This document shows, piece after piece, positions 7,830 to 16,352 of a stretch of DNA of 64,000 nt. Both the position numbers and the translations under genes were made by a program. The DNA is from Lacrimispora amygdalina (GTDB lineage Bacteria > Bacillota > Clostridia > Lachnospirales > Lachnospiraceae). Within the stretch, counting starts at the first letter, position 1. Each line of letters opens with the position of its first letter. The stretch covers positions 98,890 to 162,889 of the forward strand of contig NZ_QOHO01000012.1 in the NCBI RefSeq assembly GCF_003432035.1. Direction: 5' to 3'. Under the pieces are notes generated by a model. The model searched no databases and had not been told where the DNA came from. It saw nothing but the letters and a program-made list of their open reading frames with translations.

Positions 7830-10229
7830 ATGATATATATAATTACAACAACCCATAACTCAAAAAAAATGTTAAGTCGAGCTGTAGATAGTGTGCTTAG
7901 GCAATCATATAGTGATTTTGTGTATTATCTTATAGACTGTGCAACAACAGATGAAACAAGGCAAATGATTTGTAACTATGCATTAAAGGACAAGCGAATC
8001 CGTGTGGTTTATGATAATGATAGCTCAAATATAGAAAATATATTGTCGCGTAAATTTTCTGAAAATGATTATATCTGCACTCTTGATGTCAATCATGCAT
8101 ACGATCCAATATTTCTAGAAACGATGTTGCAGTTTGCGTCTGAATATGATTTAGATATTGCATGTTGCGGTAGCGATAAGTTCGGTATCGCAGAAGAAGT
8201 AAATTCCTCAGTAAGTGTAGACAAAACACTTGTATTAAAAGCTGAAGAATTCTCCACGTATTTCACTGAATACTTTGAGTTTATGAAGTTTATTGAAGGA
8301 AAGCTATATAGGGCGACGTTAGGGAGTAAATGTATTGAGAAAAATAAAGATTCACTAGGGAATTGTACAGACTTAGATGATTTTGAAAAAGTATCATCTG
8401 CGTTTCAAAACTCACAACGTATTGGATTTTTTTCGAAAATATTGCATTATGAATATGCTAACCCAGAAGTAATCACAAACGCAGAAAAATTAGATAATTT
8501 TCATAAAGATAATCTTCGCTATGAACAAGTTTTCAACTATCTTATGCAGATTAAAGCCGATTGCCCACGTAATATAGAGTTTTTACTCTATTTATACATG
8601 AACGGAATGGAAGAAACACTTCAAACATTGCTGACAAAAACTATTAAGGATTCCGAAAAAATTGACATTCTATTTGAGATTCTTATGTGCCCAGCCTCAA
8701 GAAAATTAGCATCAGAATCGCAATTAGGTACGCATTTCGGTCAAAATGAGCAATGGACCGCAAAACGTAACCGGATATTTGTTGCTTTGAGGGATTGGTT
8801 GCTCTCGCGTGAGGAAGTGTCGGATGAGCAGGTTGAGCGTTATTGTGCTATTGGAGAAATCGCAGCTGCAATAACGGAAACTTCAGATGCATGGATATCG
8901 TTCAAAAAAATTCGTGTGCAATTTTTGGTGGAAAATAAACGCTACGGGGAAGCTAATACATATATAAAAGAACTTAGAGAATTAATACCGCAGGATTCTG
9001 AGGTGGCTTCCATTAACTATAAATTAGAATCAATTATGTCTCGTCATCCCCAAAAAGTAGCTATTATAGGCGTAAATGATTATGGAATGTTCCTTAAACA
9101 GAGAATTGACCAAAGTGGTGATGAATATAACCTTATCGTTTTCTGTGATGAGACAGGGAAAAGTATAGATAAGTATTTAGATAACAAGAAAATAGTATCA
9201 TTAGAAGTTCTTACTCAAATGTATAAAAATCTGGAAATTGACACTATTATTATTGCTAATGTTTGTAATGCATATCGAGCGATACAAAATGCGCTTCGTT
9301 TACTTGGAGTTCCTGAATTCTATGTAGTAAACCAGTTTTATTACATGCGCCACGTTGAAAAAGGTGATTTGGCAAGTGAACTGATTAGAGTAGATGTCAA
9401 TAAGCCGGATTTAAAATACTATGAGACACACGTTGTAGATCATTGCAACCTAAATTGCAAGGCCTGTAGTCACTATTGTAATTTAATTAAAGAACCTAAA
9501 ATGTGCGATCTGGAACAGTATCATAAGGATGTACGGAAGCTGGGTGATCTTTGGTGGAATGTATCAAGGTTAAGGCTCATGGGTGGTGAGCCATTACTGA
9601 ATCCTGAGCTGCCAGAATGGATTAAGGTTACACGCGAGGTGTTTCCGGCAGCCGATTTGTCTGTTGTTACGAATGGATTGCTTCTTGGCGAGCATCTGGC
9701 TCCGTTATTTGAAGTTATGAGAAACTGTCGCTGTGTATTTCATATCTCGGCATATCCTCCGATCTATGAAAAACGTGAACAAGTTGCTGCCCTTCTAAAA
9801 AAGCATGGTGTATATTGGGGGTGGAGCGGTGATACTATCCCAATACAATCCTTCAACAAGTCCGTTATACTGAATGAATCGTATATTGGAGATCCTGCTG
9901 ATTCGTGGACACGTAGAAAATGCGGCTCAACTATATTATGTAATTTTTTGCGTGATGGTTACCTATATCCTTGTGGTTCTGGTGCACTAAATTACATATT
10001 TGAAGATTGTTATGGGGTGAAAACGAGGCAGTATTTCGATACCGAAGTATCAAAACTCAGGATTGACTTGCACAATACTAAGCTTGATGGATGGGAGCTA
10101 AATAATATACTAGATAAACCGCATGAGGCATGCAGATACTGTAACCCTGATCGAAAAATCGAAACTGTCCCTTGGACAGCACGTGGAAAAATTAATGTAC
10201 CAATGTGTGATTGGGTGATCGATTGCTAA
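7830..10229 (+). CDS. GT2-like / helical / Rossmann-like / radical SAM fusion protein
   Basis: 799 residues in four parts. 1-230: GT2-like ('YIITTTHNSKKMLSRAVDSV', 'YYLIDCATTDETRQM'), but the acidic site reads 'CTLDVNHAYDP', with a single Asp where active relatives have DSDD or DDDD, so activity is doubtful. 240-400: helical module shared with the 5226 protein ('WLLSREEVSDEQVERYCAIG'). 402-510: nucleotide-binding-like 'VAIIGVNDYGMFL' as in PglD N-termini. 520-799: radical SAM with CNLNCKAC at 539-546, 'RLMGGEPLLNPELP', and late cysteines ('CGSTILC', 'YPCGSG', 'CRYCNP') resembling an auxiliary-cluster region. RBS AGAGGA before ATG 7830. Upstream is transposon debris, so it may have its own promoter. 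Function unknown; a glycan-linked modification is inferred from context. Confidence 0.82.
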   Translation: MIYIITTTHNSKKMLSRAVDSVLRQSYSDFVYYLIDCATTDETRQMICNYALKDKRIRVVYDNDSSNIENILSRKFSENDYICTLDVNHAYDPIFLETMLQFASEYDLDIACCGSDKFGIAEEVNSSVSVDKTLVLKAEEFSTYFTEYFEFMKFIEGKLYRATLGSKCIEKNKDSLGNCTDLDDFEKVSSAFQNSQRIGFFSKILHYEYANPEVITNAEKLDNFHKDNLRYEQVFNYLMQIKADCPRNIEFLLYLYMNGMEETLQTLLTKTIKDSEKIDILFEILMCPASRKLASESQLGTHFGQNEQWTAKRNRIFVALRDWLLSREEVSDEQVERYCAIGEIAAAITETSDAWISFKKIRVQFLVENKRYGEANTYIKELRELIPQDSEVASINYKLESIMSRHPQKVAIIGVNDYGMFLKQRIDQSGDEYNLIVFCDETGKSIDKYLDNKKIVSLEVLTQMYKNLEIDTIIIANVCNAYRAIQNALRLLGVPEFYVVNQFYYMRHVEKGDLASELIRVDVNKPDLKYYETHVVDHCNLNCKACSHYCNLIKEPKMCDLEQYHKDVRKLGDLWWNVSRLRLMGGEPLLNPELPEWIKVTREVFPAADLSVVTNGLLLGEHLAPLFEVMRNCRCVFHISAYPPIYEKREQVAALLKKHGVYWGWSGDTIPIQSFNKSVILNESYIGDPADSWTRRKCGSTILCNFLRDGYLYPCGSGALNYIFEDCYGVKTRQYFDTEVSKLRIDLHNTKLDGWELNNILDKPHEACRYCNPDRKIETVPWTARGKINVPMCDWVIDC

Positions 10230-10249
10230 GCAAAATGCGAAAAAGTGTT

Positions 10250-10325
10250 TAAGTGCTTCAAAAGATGGTGTACTATTCGGTTTACATTATTTATGCTAAG
10301 CTGAAGGCATCATTTTTTGAAGCAT
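10250..10325 (+). terminator. Long inverted repeat after the fusion gene, including direct-repeat copy 2
   Basis: TGCTTCAAAAGATG (from 10254) is mirrored by CATCATTTTTTGAAGCA (10308-10324), followed by TTTTTT at 10325-10330. The stem is interrupted and the loop about 37 bases, so it is an imperfect but plausible transcript end for the 7830 gene. The left arm belongs to the 19-base repeat also found at 6478; the right arm is absent there. Confidence 0.4.
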
Positions 10326-10330
10326 TTTTT

Positions 10331-10690
10331 ATGTTTTAATGTAAGCTGGCATCTGTAAGGCAGTTCTTTTGACCACGGAAGATACTCAACCAGAAGTTCT
10401 GGATATTGAGATGATGATTTACGACATGATTTGCCGATTAAAAATATTTCTCTAAAAATTTGACTTAAAAATTTTTGCAGAAATTATCTATACAATATCA
10501 AAGATTTATTATACGAGTAGTTCTATCGTAATTATATAGTAAAATTGTTACATATATGAATAAAACAATATTATAAACTTAGAACTGGTAACTGAAAAAC
10601 GAACGAAATGCGCAAAAATTACCAAAGAATTAACCCACATTTACCCACCCCACCTTAAAAAATATAGTAAAATTTAGCTCTCCCAATCCC
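10331..10690. other. Non-coding AT-rich spacer
   Basis: No gene recognised. A short open stretch (10352-10455, ending 'DIEMMIYDMICRLKIFL') might be the tail of a lost gene but matches nothing I know. The rest is AT-rich, with a C-rich patch (TTACCCACCCCACC, about 10639-10652) directly before the orphan terminator, a type of junction sometimes left by integrated elements. That is speculation only. Confidence 0.3.
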
Positions 10691-10718
10691 AGAAAACCCC
10701 GTAAATACGGGGTTTTCT
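10691..10718 (+). terminator. Perfect hairpin, orphan rho-independent terminator
   Basis: AGAAAACCCCGT (10691-10702) pairs fully with ACGGGGTTTTCT (10707-10718) around a 4-base loop. The A-rich and T-rich arm ends make it usable on either strand. The nearest complete + strand gene ends 460 bases upstream, so it insulates the flagellar promoter from the island rather than serving an adjacent gene. Confidence 0.8.
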
Positions 10719-10771
10719 GCTATTTCCTAATTTTTCCTTACGAAAAACCGTGTCGAATTCTTAGAACTTTC

Positions 10772-10800
10772 TTGACATTATTTGTAATAAAATGTAAAAT
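10772..10800 (+). promoter_or_regulatory. Sigma-A promoter of the fla/che operon
   Basis: TTGACA (10772-10777), a 17-base spacer, then TAAAAT (10795-10800). The -35 is a perfect consensus match and the -10 has five of six. It is the only strong promoter seen before flgB, so it probably drives the 26-kb operon. Expected start of transcription about 10807. Confidence 0.8.
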
Positions 10801-10839
10801 GGAGTAAGAAAATTACAAAAAATGAATGATTTTGCATCT

Positions 10840-10880
10840 GACTGTTAAAATTTAACTATTTTTTCCATTTTGTAACAGTC
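10840..10880 (+). promoter_or_regulatory. Hairpin in the flgB leader
   Basis: GACTGTTA (10840-10847) is mirrored by TAACAGTC (10873-10880), with A/T pairing extending inward. It lies in the roughly 130-base untranslated leader between promoter and flgB. No T-run follows, so it is not a terminator; a protein- or RNA-binding control site or mRNA stabiliser is possible. Confidence 0.4.
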
Positions 10881-10934
10881 CGAATACGTCATAATGGCAG
10901 ATTGCCGGTAGAAATGAAAGTGAGGAACAATCCG

Positions 10935-11315
10935 ATGAATGCAATTTTTGGGAACAGCATTTCCATGGCGGAAAAATCTCTGGATTATTTGTGGTCAAAG
11001 CAGCAGACGACACTTAATAATATCGCGAATGGTGAAACCCCCGGCTATAAGGCCAAGTATGTGACCTTCGAAGACGAATTTCGCAACAGGCTGTCGGCAG
11101 CGAGGAGAGGTACTTCTGCGGAAATCGGTAAGATTATCAATGGCTCCAGATACTATGTGCGAAACACCAATGATGAATCTGCAAGATTAGATGGCAATAA
11201 TGTCAATACAGATGTGGAGAATGTGGAACTTGCAAGGACTACCCTGCAGTATCAATATGAACTGAATTCTTTAAACAGTGATATCAGCAGACTTCGTACA
11301 ATTATTAAAGGTTAA
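10935..11315 (+). CDS. flgB: Flagellar basal-body rod protein FlgB
   Basis: Proximal rod subunit exported through the flagellar type III system. 'LNNIANGETPGYKAKYVTFE' is the conserved N-terminal rod/hook signature and 'RTTLQYQYELNSLNSDISRL' the C-terminal helix; the two pair as coiled coil. At 126 residues it has normal length. TTG 10902 opens the frame earlier, but GTGAGGA about 10920-10926 correctly precedes ATG 10935. First gene of the operon. Its usual partner flgC does not follow but lies at 24293-24739. Confidence 0.93.
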   Translation: MNAIFGNSISMAEKSLDYLWSKQQTTLNNIANGETPGYKAKYVTFEDEFRNRLSAARRGTSAEIGKIINGSRYYVRNTNDESARLDGNNVNTDVENVELARTTLQYQYELNSLNSDISRLRTIIKG

Positions 11316-11332
11316 AACGGGAGGCACATAAG

Positions 11333-11644
11333 ATGGAACAGATGTTCATAACGCCCATTCGCTCATTGGATTCCATTGGGGATATAGGAGCAGATAAAAA
11401 GGTGGTATCCGGCCAGAATGGAGGCCCTTCATTTCAGGATATTTTTAAAGAGGCAGTTGAGAATGTAAATACAACGGAATCAGACTTAACCAGACAGCAG
11501 TATCTTTTGTCCACCGGACAGATTGATGACGCACATACAGTGCCTGCTGCAGCGGCAAAGGCCCAGTTATCCGTAGAACTTTTAACAGCACTTAGGAATA
11601 AGGCATTGGAAGCTTATACGGAAATTATTCGTATTAGTATTTAA
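11333..11644 (+). CDS. fliE: Flagellar hook-basal body adaptor FliE
   Basis: 103 residues, normal size. FliE joins the MS ring to the proximal rod. 'SFQDIFKEAVENVNTTESDL' and the C-terminal 'LLTALRNKALEAYTEIIRIS' match the family, whose C-terminal helix ends in 'RNKxxxAYxEIMxMxV'. GGGAGG lies 8 bases before ATG 11333. Follows flgB after 17 bases and precedes fliF. Confidence 0.93.
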   Translation: MEQMFITPIRSLDSIGDIGADKKVVSGQNGGPSFQDIFKEAVENVNTTESDLTRQQYLLSTGQIDDAHTVPAAAAKAQLSVELLTALRNKALEAYTEIIRISI

Positions 11645-11670
11645 AACAGATAACAGGGCGGACGTACGCG

Positions 11671-13266
11671 ATGATGGAAAAAATTAAGGATTTATTGGGT
11701 AAACTAAGTGATAAGACGAAAAAGATTATTATTGCGGGAGTAATTGGCGTATTGGTGATCAGCGGTGCGGTCGTTGCAGCACTGTCCATGCGGCAGAAAC
11801 CGTATGAAGTTATGTTTACCGGGGTGAGTAGTGAAGAAGCAAAACAGATTATTGGAAAACTGCAGGAAGACGGGGTCGATTATCAGTACGACAACGGTGA
11901 TATAAAAGTTCCTACTGAGAAGATGGACACCACAAGAGCAAAGCTGGTGTCAGAAGGATATCCCAAGAGCGGTTTTACATATGACGTTTTCAGAAACAAT
12001 GTTAATCTTATGACTACAGATTCAGATCGTCAGACATTTAAACTGTATGATCTGGAGACAAGAATTGGATCTACGATTCAGATTTTTGATGGAGTAAAAG
12101 AAGCATACGTTACAATAGCCCTGGGAGAAACTTCTAAATATGCACTGTCTGAAGACAGCGCCAAGGAAGCGAGTGCCCAAGCTGTTGTCGTTATGAAGGA
12201 CGGTGGATCGCCGACGGAAGAACAGGCGAAATCCATTCAGCTATTAATTTCAAAAAGTATTCCCGGAATGGTAATCGATAATGTTTCCGTGTTTGACGGC
12301 AACGGACGTGAGGTATCAACCAATTCCAATGACAGTGATGCAGATTCCGGAAAAGCAGCCGATGAGATATCAAAACTGATCGAAGACCAGATCTCTGCTA
12401 AGGTTATGAATGTACTGGGACCGGTATACGGAAACGGCAATGTGCGGGTATCCGTTAAAGGCACAGTCAACATGGAAAAGCTGATCAGGGAAAGTATCGT
12501 CTATAATACACCGGAAAAGATTGATGAGAAGGATAAAACGGGTCTTACTTCTGAGGAATCCATTTTCAAGGAATATTCCGGAGACGGACAGACTGCATCA
12601 GGAGTTGCCGGTTCAGAGGCCAATGCTGATATTCCCCAGTATAATGCGGGTGGACAGAACTCCGATAATGCATATGGGTCCAGCAGCTTAGACAGAAAAT
12701 ACTTATTAAACCAGATCAAGGAACAGGGACAGGTTAATCCGGGAAGTATCGAGAACCTTACCGTTTCTGTGGTAGTCAATGGCAATGACTTTGGTTCACT
12801 GTCTGTTGATGATATACGTAATCTTGCAGGAAATGCTGCGGGAATTGCCCAGGCAGACCGGGCGGAAAAGATTACTGCTGTAGCAGCGCCATTCTACACA
12901 ATTGAAGTGCCGAAAGAGCCTGATCAGCCTGCAGAGGCGAGCACCAATGGTATTCTGATTAATCAGTGGATTCTCATCGGGGCATTGGCTGGAGTACTGC
13001 TTCTTCTGGTTATTATTATTCTTATTATTCGGCGCAGAAGAAGGAAAAGAGCGCTTGCTGAGGAGCTGGAAGACAGCCAGGAGGATATGCCGATTCTTCC
13101 GCAGATGCCTGATACAGAGGAAAAGGAGATTGAGGTCCTTGCTCCTGAAGAAGACAAAGTTGCGGAACTGCGTGAAAGCGTCCGTGAATTTGCAGAACAG
13201 AATCCTGAGATTTCAGCACAGCTATTAAAGACCTGGTTAAATGGAGGAAACAATAATGACGACTAA
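11671..13266 (+). CDS. fliF: Flagellar MS-ring protein FliF
   Basis: 531 residues, standard length. Forms the membrane ring at the base of the flagellum. Seen: N-terminal membrane helix (about 20-40, 'IIIAGVIGVLVISGAVVAAL'), ring-building motifs ('KLVSEGYPKSGFTYDVF'), an acidic/polar loop around 330-370, a second membrane helix about 430-450 followed by RRRRRKR, and an acidic C-terminus that binds FliG ('EFAEQNPEISAQLLKTWLNG'). The RBS is weak (GGCGGACG), and ATG 11671 and 11674 are both possible. Overlaps fliG by 11 bases. Confidence 0.95.
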   Translation: MMEKIKDLLGKLSDKTKKIIIAGVIGVLVISGAVVAALSMRQKPYEVMFTGVSSEEAKQIIGKLQEDGVDYQYDNGDIKVPTEKMDTTRAKLVSEGYPKSGFTYDVFRNNVNLMTTDSDRQTFKLYDLETRIGSTIQIFDGVKEAYVTIALGETSKYALSEDSAKEASAQAVVVMKDGGSPTEEQAKSIQLLISKSIPGMVIDNVSVFDGNGREVSTNSNDSDADSGKAADEISKLIEDQISAKVMNVLGPVYGNGNVRVSVKGTVNMEKLIRESIVYNTPEKIDEKDKTGLTSEESIFKEYSGDGQTASGVAGSEANADIPQYNAGGQNSDNAYGSSSLDRKYLLNQIKEQGQVNPGSIENLTVSVVVNGNDFGSLSVDDIRNLAGNAAGIAQADRAEKITAVAAPFYTIEVPKEPDQPAEASTNGILINQWILIGALAGVLLLLVIIILIIRRRRRKRALAEELEDSQEDMPILPQMPDTEEKEIEVLAPEEDKVAELRESVREFAEQNPEISAQLLKTWLNGGNNNDD

Positions 13267-14260
13267 TCTAACGCCGGAACAGAAAGCGGCAACAGTTATT
13301 GTTTCACTCGGCGTGGATAAGGCTTCCAAAATATATAAGTATCTGAGTGAAGAGGAGATTGAAAAATTAACCGTCGAAGTTGCAAAACTCGGACATGTTG
13401 AGTCAGATACTACCCATGCCGTATTGGATGAGTTCTATAAAACCTGTTTAACTCAAAAGGTGGTAACAGACGGCGGACTGGAATATGCAAGAACTGTTCT
13501 GGAAAAGGCATTTGGAGAGAGTACAGCCAACAGCCTGCTTCAGAAAGTAACCCAGTCCCTTAAATCCAGATCCTTTGGCTTTATCCGGAAGAGTGATTCC
13601 AAGAATCTTTTCTCTATTCTACAGCATGAGAGAGCACAGACCATCGCGCTGGTTTTATCCTATACCAATGAAGAGATGACGGCACAGCTGATCTCTGAGC
13701 TTTCTCCTGAGAAGCGCCTTCAGGTAGTGGAATCCATTGCCAGAATGGAAAGCGCTTCTCCGGAAGCCATTAAGATTGTAGAGAATGAGATTAAGAAGAA
13801 ATTCTCCGGTATACTTACAACGGATTACACAACCGTTGGCGGTATCGATTACATAGCAAACGTAATGAACCATATGGACAGAGGAAACGAAAAACTTATC
13901 TTCGACGAATTGGGAAGAAAAGATGCAGAACTGGCAGATACCATCCGCAAGAAGATGTTCGTTTTCGAAGACATTATTACAATGGACGACAGATCCATTC
14001 AGCGTTTTATCCGCGAATGCGATATGAAGGATATGGTTTATGCGCTTAAGAATGCTAATAAGCAGATTACAGATGTTATTTTCAACAATATGTCAACCCG
14101 TATGAAAGAAAGCATTCAGTCCGACATGGAAGTTACAGTTAATGTACGTCTGAAAGATGTAGAAGAGGCACAGCAGAGAATTGTTGGCATTATCAGACGT
14201 CTGGAAGAAGAGGGCGAGCTGATAATCAGCAAGGGCGGAAAGGATGATATCATTGCCTAA
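13256..14260 (+). CDS. fliG: Flagellar motor switch protein FliG
   Basis: Rotor protein linking the MS ring to the C-ring and contacting MotA. 'TPEQKAATVIVSLGVDKAS' begins the FliF-binding domain; 'LSYTNEEMTAQLISELSPEK' is in the middle domain; 'MFVFEDIITMDDRSIQRFIR' is the conserved C-terminal segment with the charged torque helix. GGAGG at about 13242-13246 selects ATG 13256 rather than ATG 13241, giving 334 residues. It overlaps fliF by 11 bases and fliH by 17. Confidence 0.96.
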   Translation: MTTNLTPEQKAATVIVSLGVDKASKIYKYLSEEEIEKLTVEVAKLGHVESDTTHAVLDEFYKTCLTQKVVTDGGLEYARTVLEKAFGESTANSLLQKVTQSLKSRSFGFIRKSDSKNLFSILQHERAQTIALVLSYTNEEMTAQLISELSPEKRLQVVESIARMESASPEAIKIVENEIKKKFSGILTTDYTTVGGIDYIANVMNHMDRGNEKLIFDELGRKDAELADTIRKKMFVFEDIITMDDRSIQRFIRECDMKDMVYALKNANKQITDVIFNNMSTRMKESIQSDMEVTVNVRLKDVEEAQQRIVGIIRRLEEEGELIISKGGKDDIIA

Positions 14261-15014
14261 TATTATCAAGGGTCCTGAGGCTGCGGATCGGGTTCTGGAA
14301 TATGGATTTAAAGAAAAATTTGAAGATATATTGGTGAAAAAAGAAGCAGCCGGTCCCGAAGCAGAACAGTTTGAGCCGGATGAGGAAGATGAGTATCTTC
14401 AGGTCGCCGAGATTTTTGAAAAAGCGTCTGGCAGGGCAGAGGAGATTGTAAGGCAGGCAAAGGAAGAAGCTGAGAAGATACTCGCAGATGCCAGAGAAAA
14501 CGGTTATCATGACGGTTATGAAGCCGGATTGCAGGAAGGACGCGAGATTGCGTACGAAGAGCATAAGGAAGAACTGGATATGCGGATGAAGGAATTCCGT
14601 GAAACCATTAAATCAACCATAGAAAGTGTTACAGAAGAAAAAAACAGGATTCTGGAAACCTACATTGATGATTTAAAACGGGTCACTTTAACCATAGCGG
14701 AAAAGGTGATACAGACCAGCTTGAAATCAAGCGGTGAGATTATTAAAAGAATGATAGTCGCTGCTGCAGGAAAACTGAAAAAAACTCAGTGGGTGAAAAT
14801 TTACGTGTCCCAAAAGGATGCCGGAATGATGATCCAGGGAGATGTGGGACTGTTAAATGAGCTCTCCCATATATCCGGAAATATCAAGATTATTGCCATG
14901 GACCATTCAGAAGAAGGGACATGCATCATTGAACTTCCGGAGGAGATTATTGATGTCAGCGTAAATACCCAGATAGAAAATATTAAGGGAATTCTTAATA
15001 ACGCAAGACTGTAG
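14244..15014 (+). CDS. fliH: Flagellar export ATPase regulator FliH
   Basis: 256 residues. A long acidic, helical centre ('RAEEIVRQAKEEAEKILADA', then 'YHDGYEAGLQEGREIAYEEH' with a GxxxG-like pattern) and a C-terminal domain ('ITIAEKVIQTSLKSSGEI'-like segment) match FliH, the dimer that holds FliI and links it to the C-ring. ATG 14244 overlaps fliG by 17 bases; TTG 14253, with AAAGGA 8 bases ahead, is an alternative start. Followed by fliI after 14 bases. Confidence 0.88.
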   Translation: MISLPNIIKGPEAADRVLEYGFKEKFEDILVKKEAAGPEAEQFEPDEEDEYLQVAEIFEKASGRAEEIVRQAKEEAEKILADARENGYHDGYEAGLQEGREIAYEEHKEELDMRMKEFRETIKSTIESVTEEKNRILETYIDDLKRVTLTIAEKVIQTSLKSSGEIIKRMIVAAAGKLKKTQWVKIYVSQKDAGMMIQGDVGLLNELSHISGNIKIIAMDHSEEGTCIIELPEEIIDVSVNTQIENIKGILNNARL

Positions 15015-15028
15015 CAGGAGGAATCCGT

Positions 15029-16330
15029 ATGTTCAAAGATTTATCGGACTTAATCATGAAAACAGAGACCATTGACCATATCGGCAAGATTGAAAATATT
15101 GTTGGTATGTCTATGGAAGCATCCGGAGGAAAGGCCAGCATTGGGGATATCGCTTATATTTACAATGAGGACAGGAAAGAACAGATCCCTGTGGAAGTGG
15201 TTGGATTTAAAGATGATAAGATTCAGCTTATGGCCTATGAAAACATGAGCGGAATAGCAGCAGGAAGCTTTGTAAGAAATACAAGAAGACGTTTGAAGAT
15301 CCCTGTGGGAGATTTTTTAAGAGGCCGGATTATAGATGCCAAGGGAGAACCCATGGATGGGAAAGGACCTTTTGAAAATCCCAAGTATTATTATGTTGAG
15401 AATCCTTATATCAATCCCATGACCCGCCCTCCCATTACAGATCCGCTGGAATTCGGTGTCAAGGCAATCGATGGTATGAATACCATCGGTAAGGGCCAGC
15501 GTATCGGTATCTTTGCAGGCAGCGGTGTTGGAAAAAGTACTTTGCTTGGAATGATCGCCAGAAATGTCAAGGCAGATATCAATGTTGTGGCACTGGTTGG
15601 AGAGCGTGGCCGTGAGGTAAGAGAGTTTATTGAAAAGGACTTGGGTCCGGAAGGAATGAAACGATCTGTTTTGATAGTGGCGACTTCGGACCAGCCGGCT
15701 ATGCTTCGCATGAAATGCCCGCTGGTTGCTACCACGATTGCAGAGTATTTCAAAAACCAGGGGAAAGACGTACTCCTTATGATGGATTCTCTCACACGTT
15801 TTGCGATGGCTCAGAGAGAGATTGGTCTTGCCATCGGTGAACCTCCGGTAGCAAGAGGTTATACCCCTTCCATATATGCTGAATTTCCAAAACTTCTGGA
15901 ACGAAGCGGTAATTTTAAAGAAGGTTCCATTACCGGAATTTATACAGTTCTGGTAGAAGGTGATGACACCAACGAACCCATTGCCGATACCGTGCGTGGT
16001 ATTGTAGACGGCCATATTGTACTGAGCAGAAAGCTGGCGAATGCCAATCATTTTCCGGCAATCGATGTAAGTGCCAGTATATCACGTCTTATGACCAATA
16101 TTGTATCTGATGAGCACAGAAAGATGGCCTCTGAAATCAGAGATATTTTGAGCCTGTATGAAAAGAATGAAGATTTAATTTCCATTGGCGCCTATAAGTC
16201 GGGAACCAATCCGAAACTGGATGTTGCCATAGCTAAGATAGAGAAGATCAATAATTTTTTGTGTCAGGGGATCAATGAGAATGACAGCTATGAAGAAATA
16301 CTTGAGAAGATGAGAGCAATTTTAAAGTAA
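15029..16330 (+). CDS. fliI: Flagellar export ATPase FliI
   Basis: F1-like ATPase energising protein export. Walker A GSGVGKST at residues 164-171; 'LVGERGREVREFIEKDLGPE', 'LLMMDSLTRFAMAQREIGLA' (Walker B) and 'GYTPSIYAEFPKLLERSG' are all diagnostic. 433 residues, normal length. GCAGGAGG precedes ATG 15029 with good spacing. Between fliH and fliJ, as in other Firmicutes. Confidence 0.97.
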   Translation: MFKDLSDLIMKTETIDHIGKIENIVGMSMEASGGKASIGDIAYIYNEDRKEQIPVEVVGFKDDKIQLMAYENMSGIAAGSFVRNTRRRLKIPVGDFLRGRIIDAKGEPMDGKGPFENPKYYYVENPYINPMTRPPITDPLEFGVKAIDGMNTIGKGQRIGIFAGSGVGKSTLLGMIARNVKADINVVALVGERGREVREFIEKDLGPEGMKRSVLIVATSDQPAMLRMKCPLVATTIAEYFKNQGKDVLLMMDSLTRFAMAQREIGLAIGEPPVARGYTPSIYAEFPKLLERSGNFKEGSITGIYTVLVEGDDTNEPIADTVRGIVDGHIVLSRKLANANHFPAIDVSASISRLMTNIVSDEHRKMASEIRDILSLYEKNEDLISIGAYKSGTNPKLDVAIAKIEKINNFLCQGINENDSYEEILEKMRAILK

Positions 16331-16352
16331 ACTCTGTGAAAGAAGGCTGAAG

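Noticed and set aside
10801..10934. Cyclic di-GMP (GEMM) riboswitch before the fla operon
   Set aside because: None of the conserved GEMM core pieces or its paired layout could be found; only a simple hairpin is present.
15317..16051. 244-codon open frame on the minus strand
   Set aside because: It lies entirely opposite fliI, has a Cys/His-rich low-complexity translation, and no RBS; a shadow of a conserved gene.
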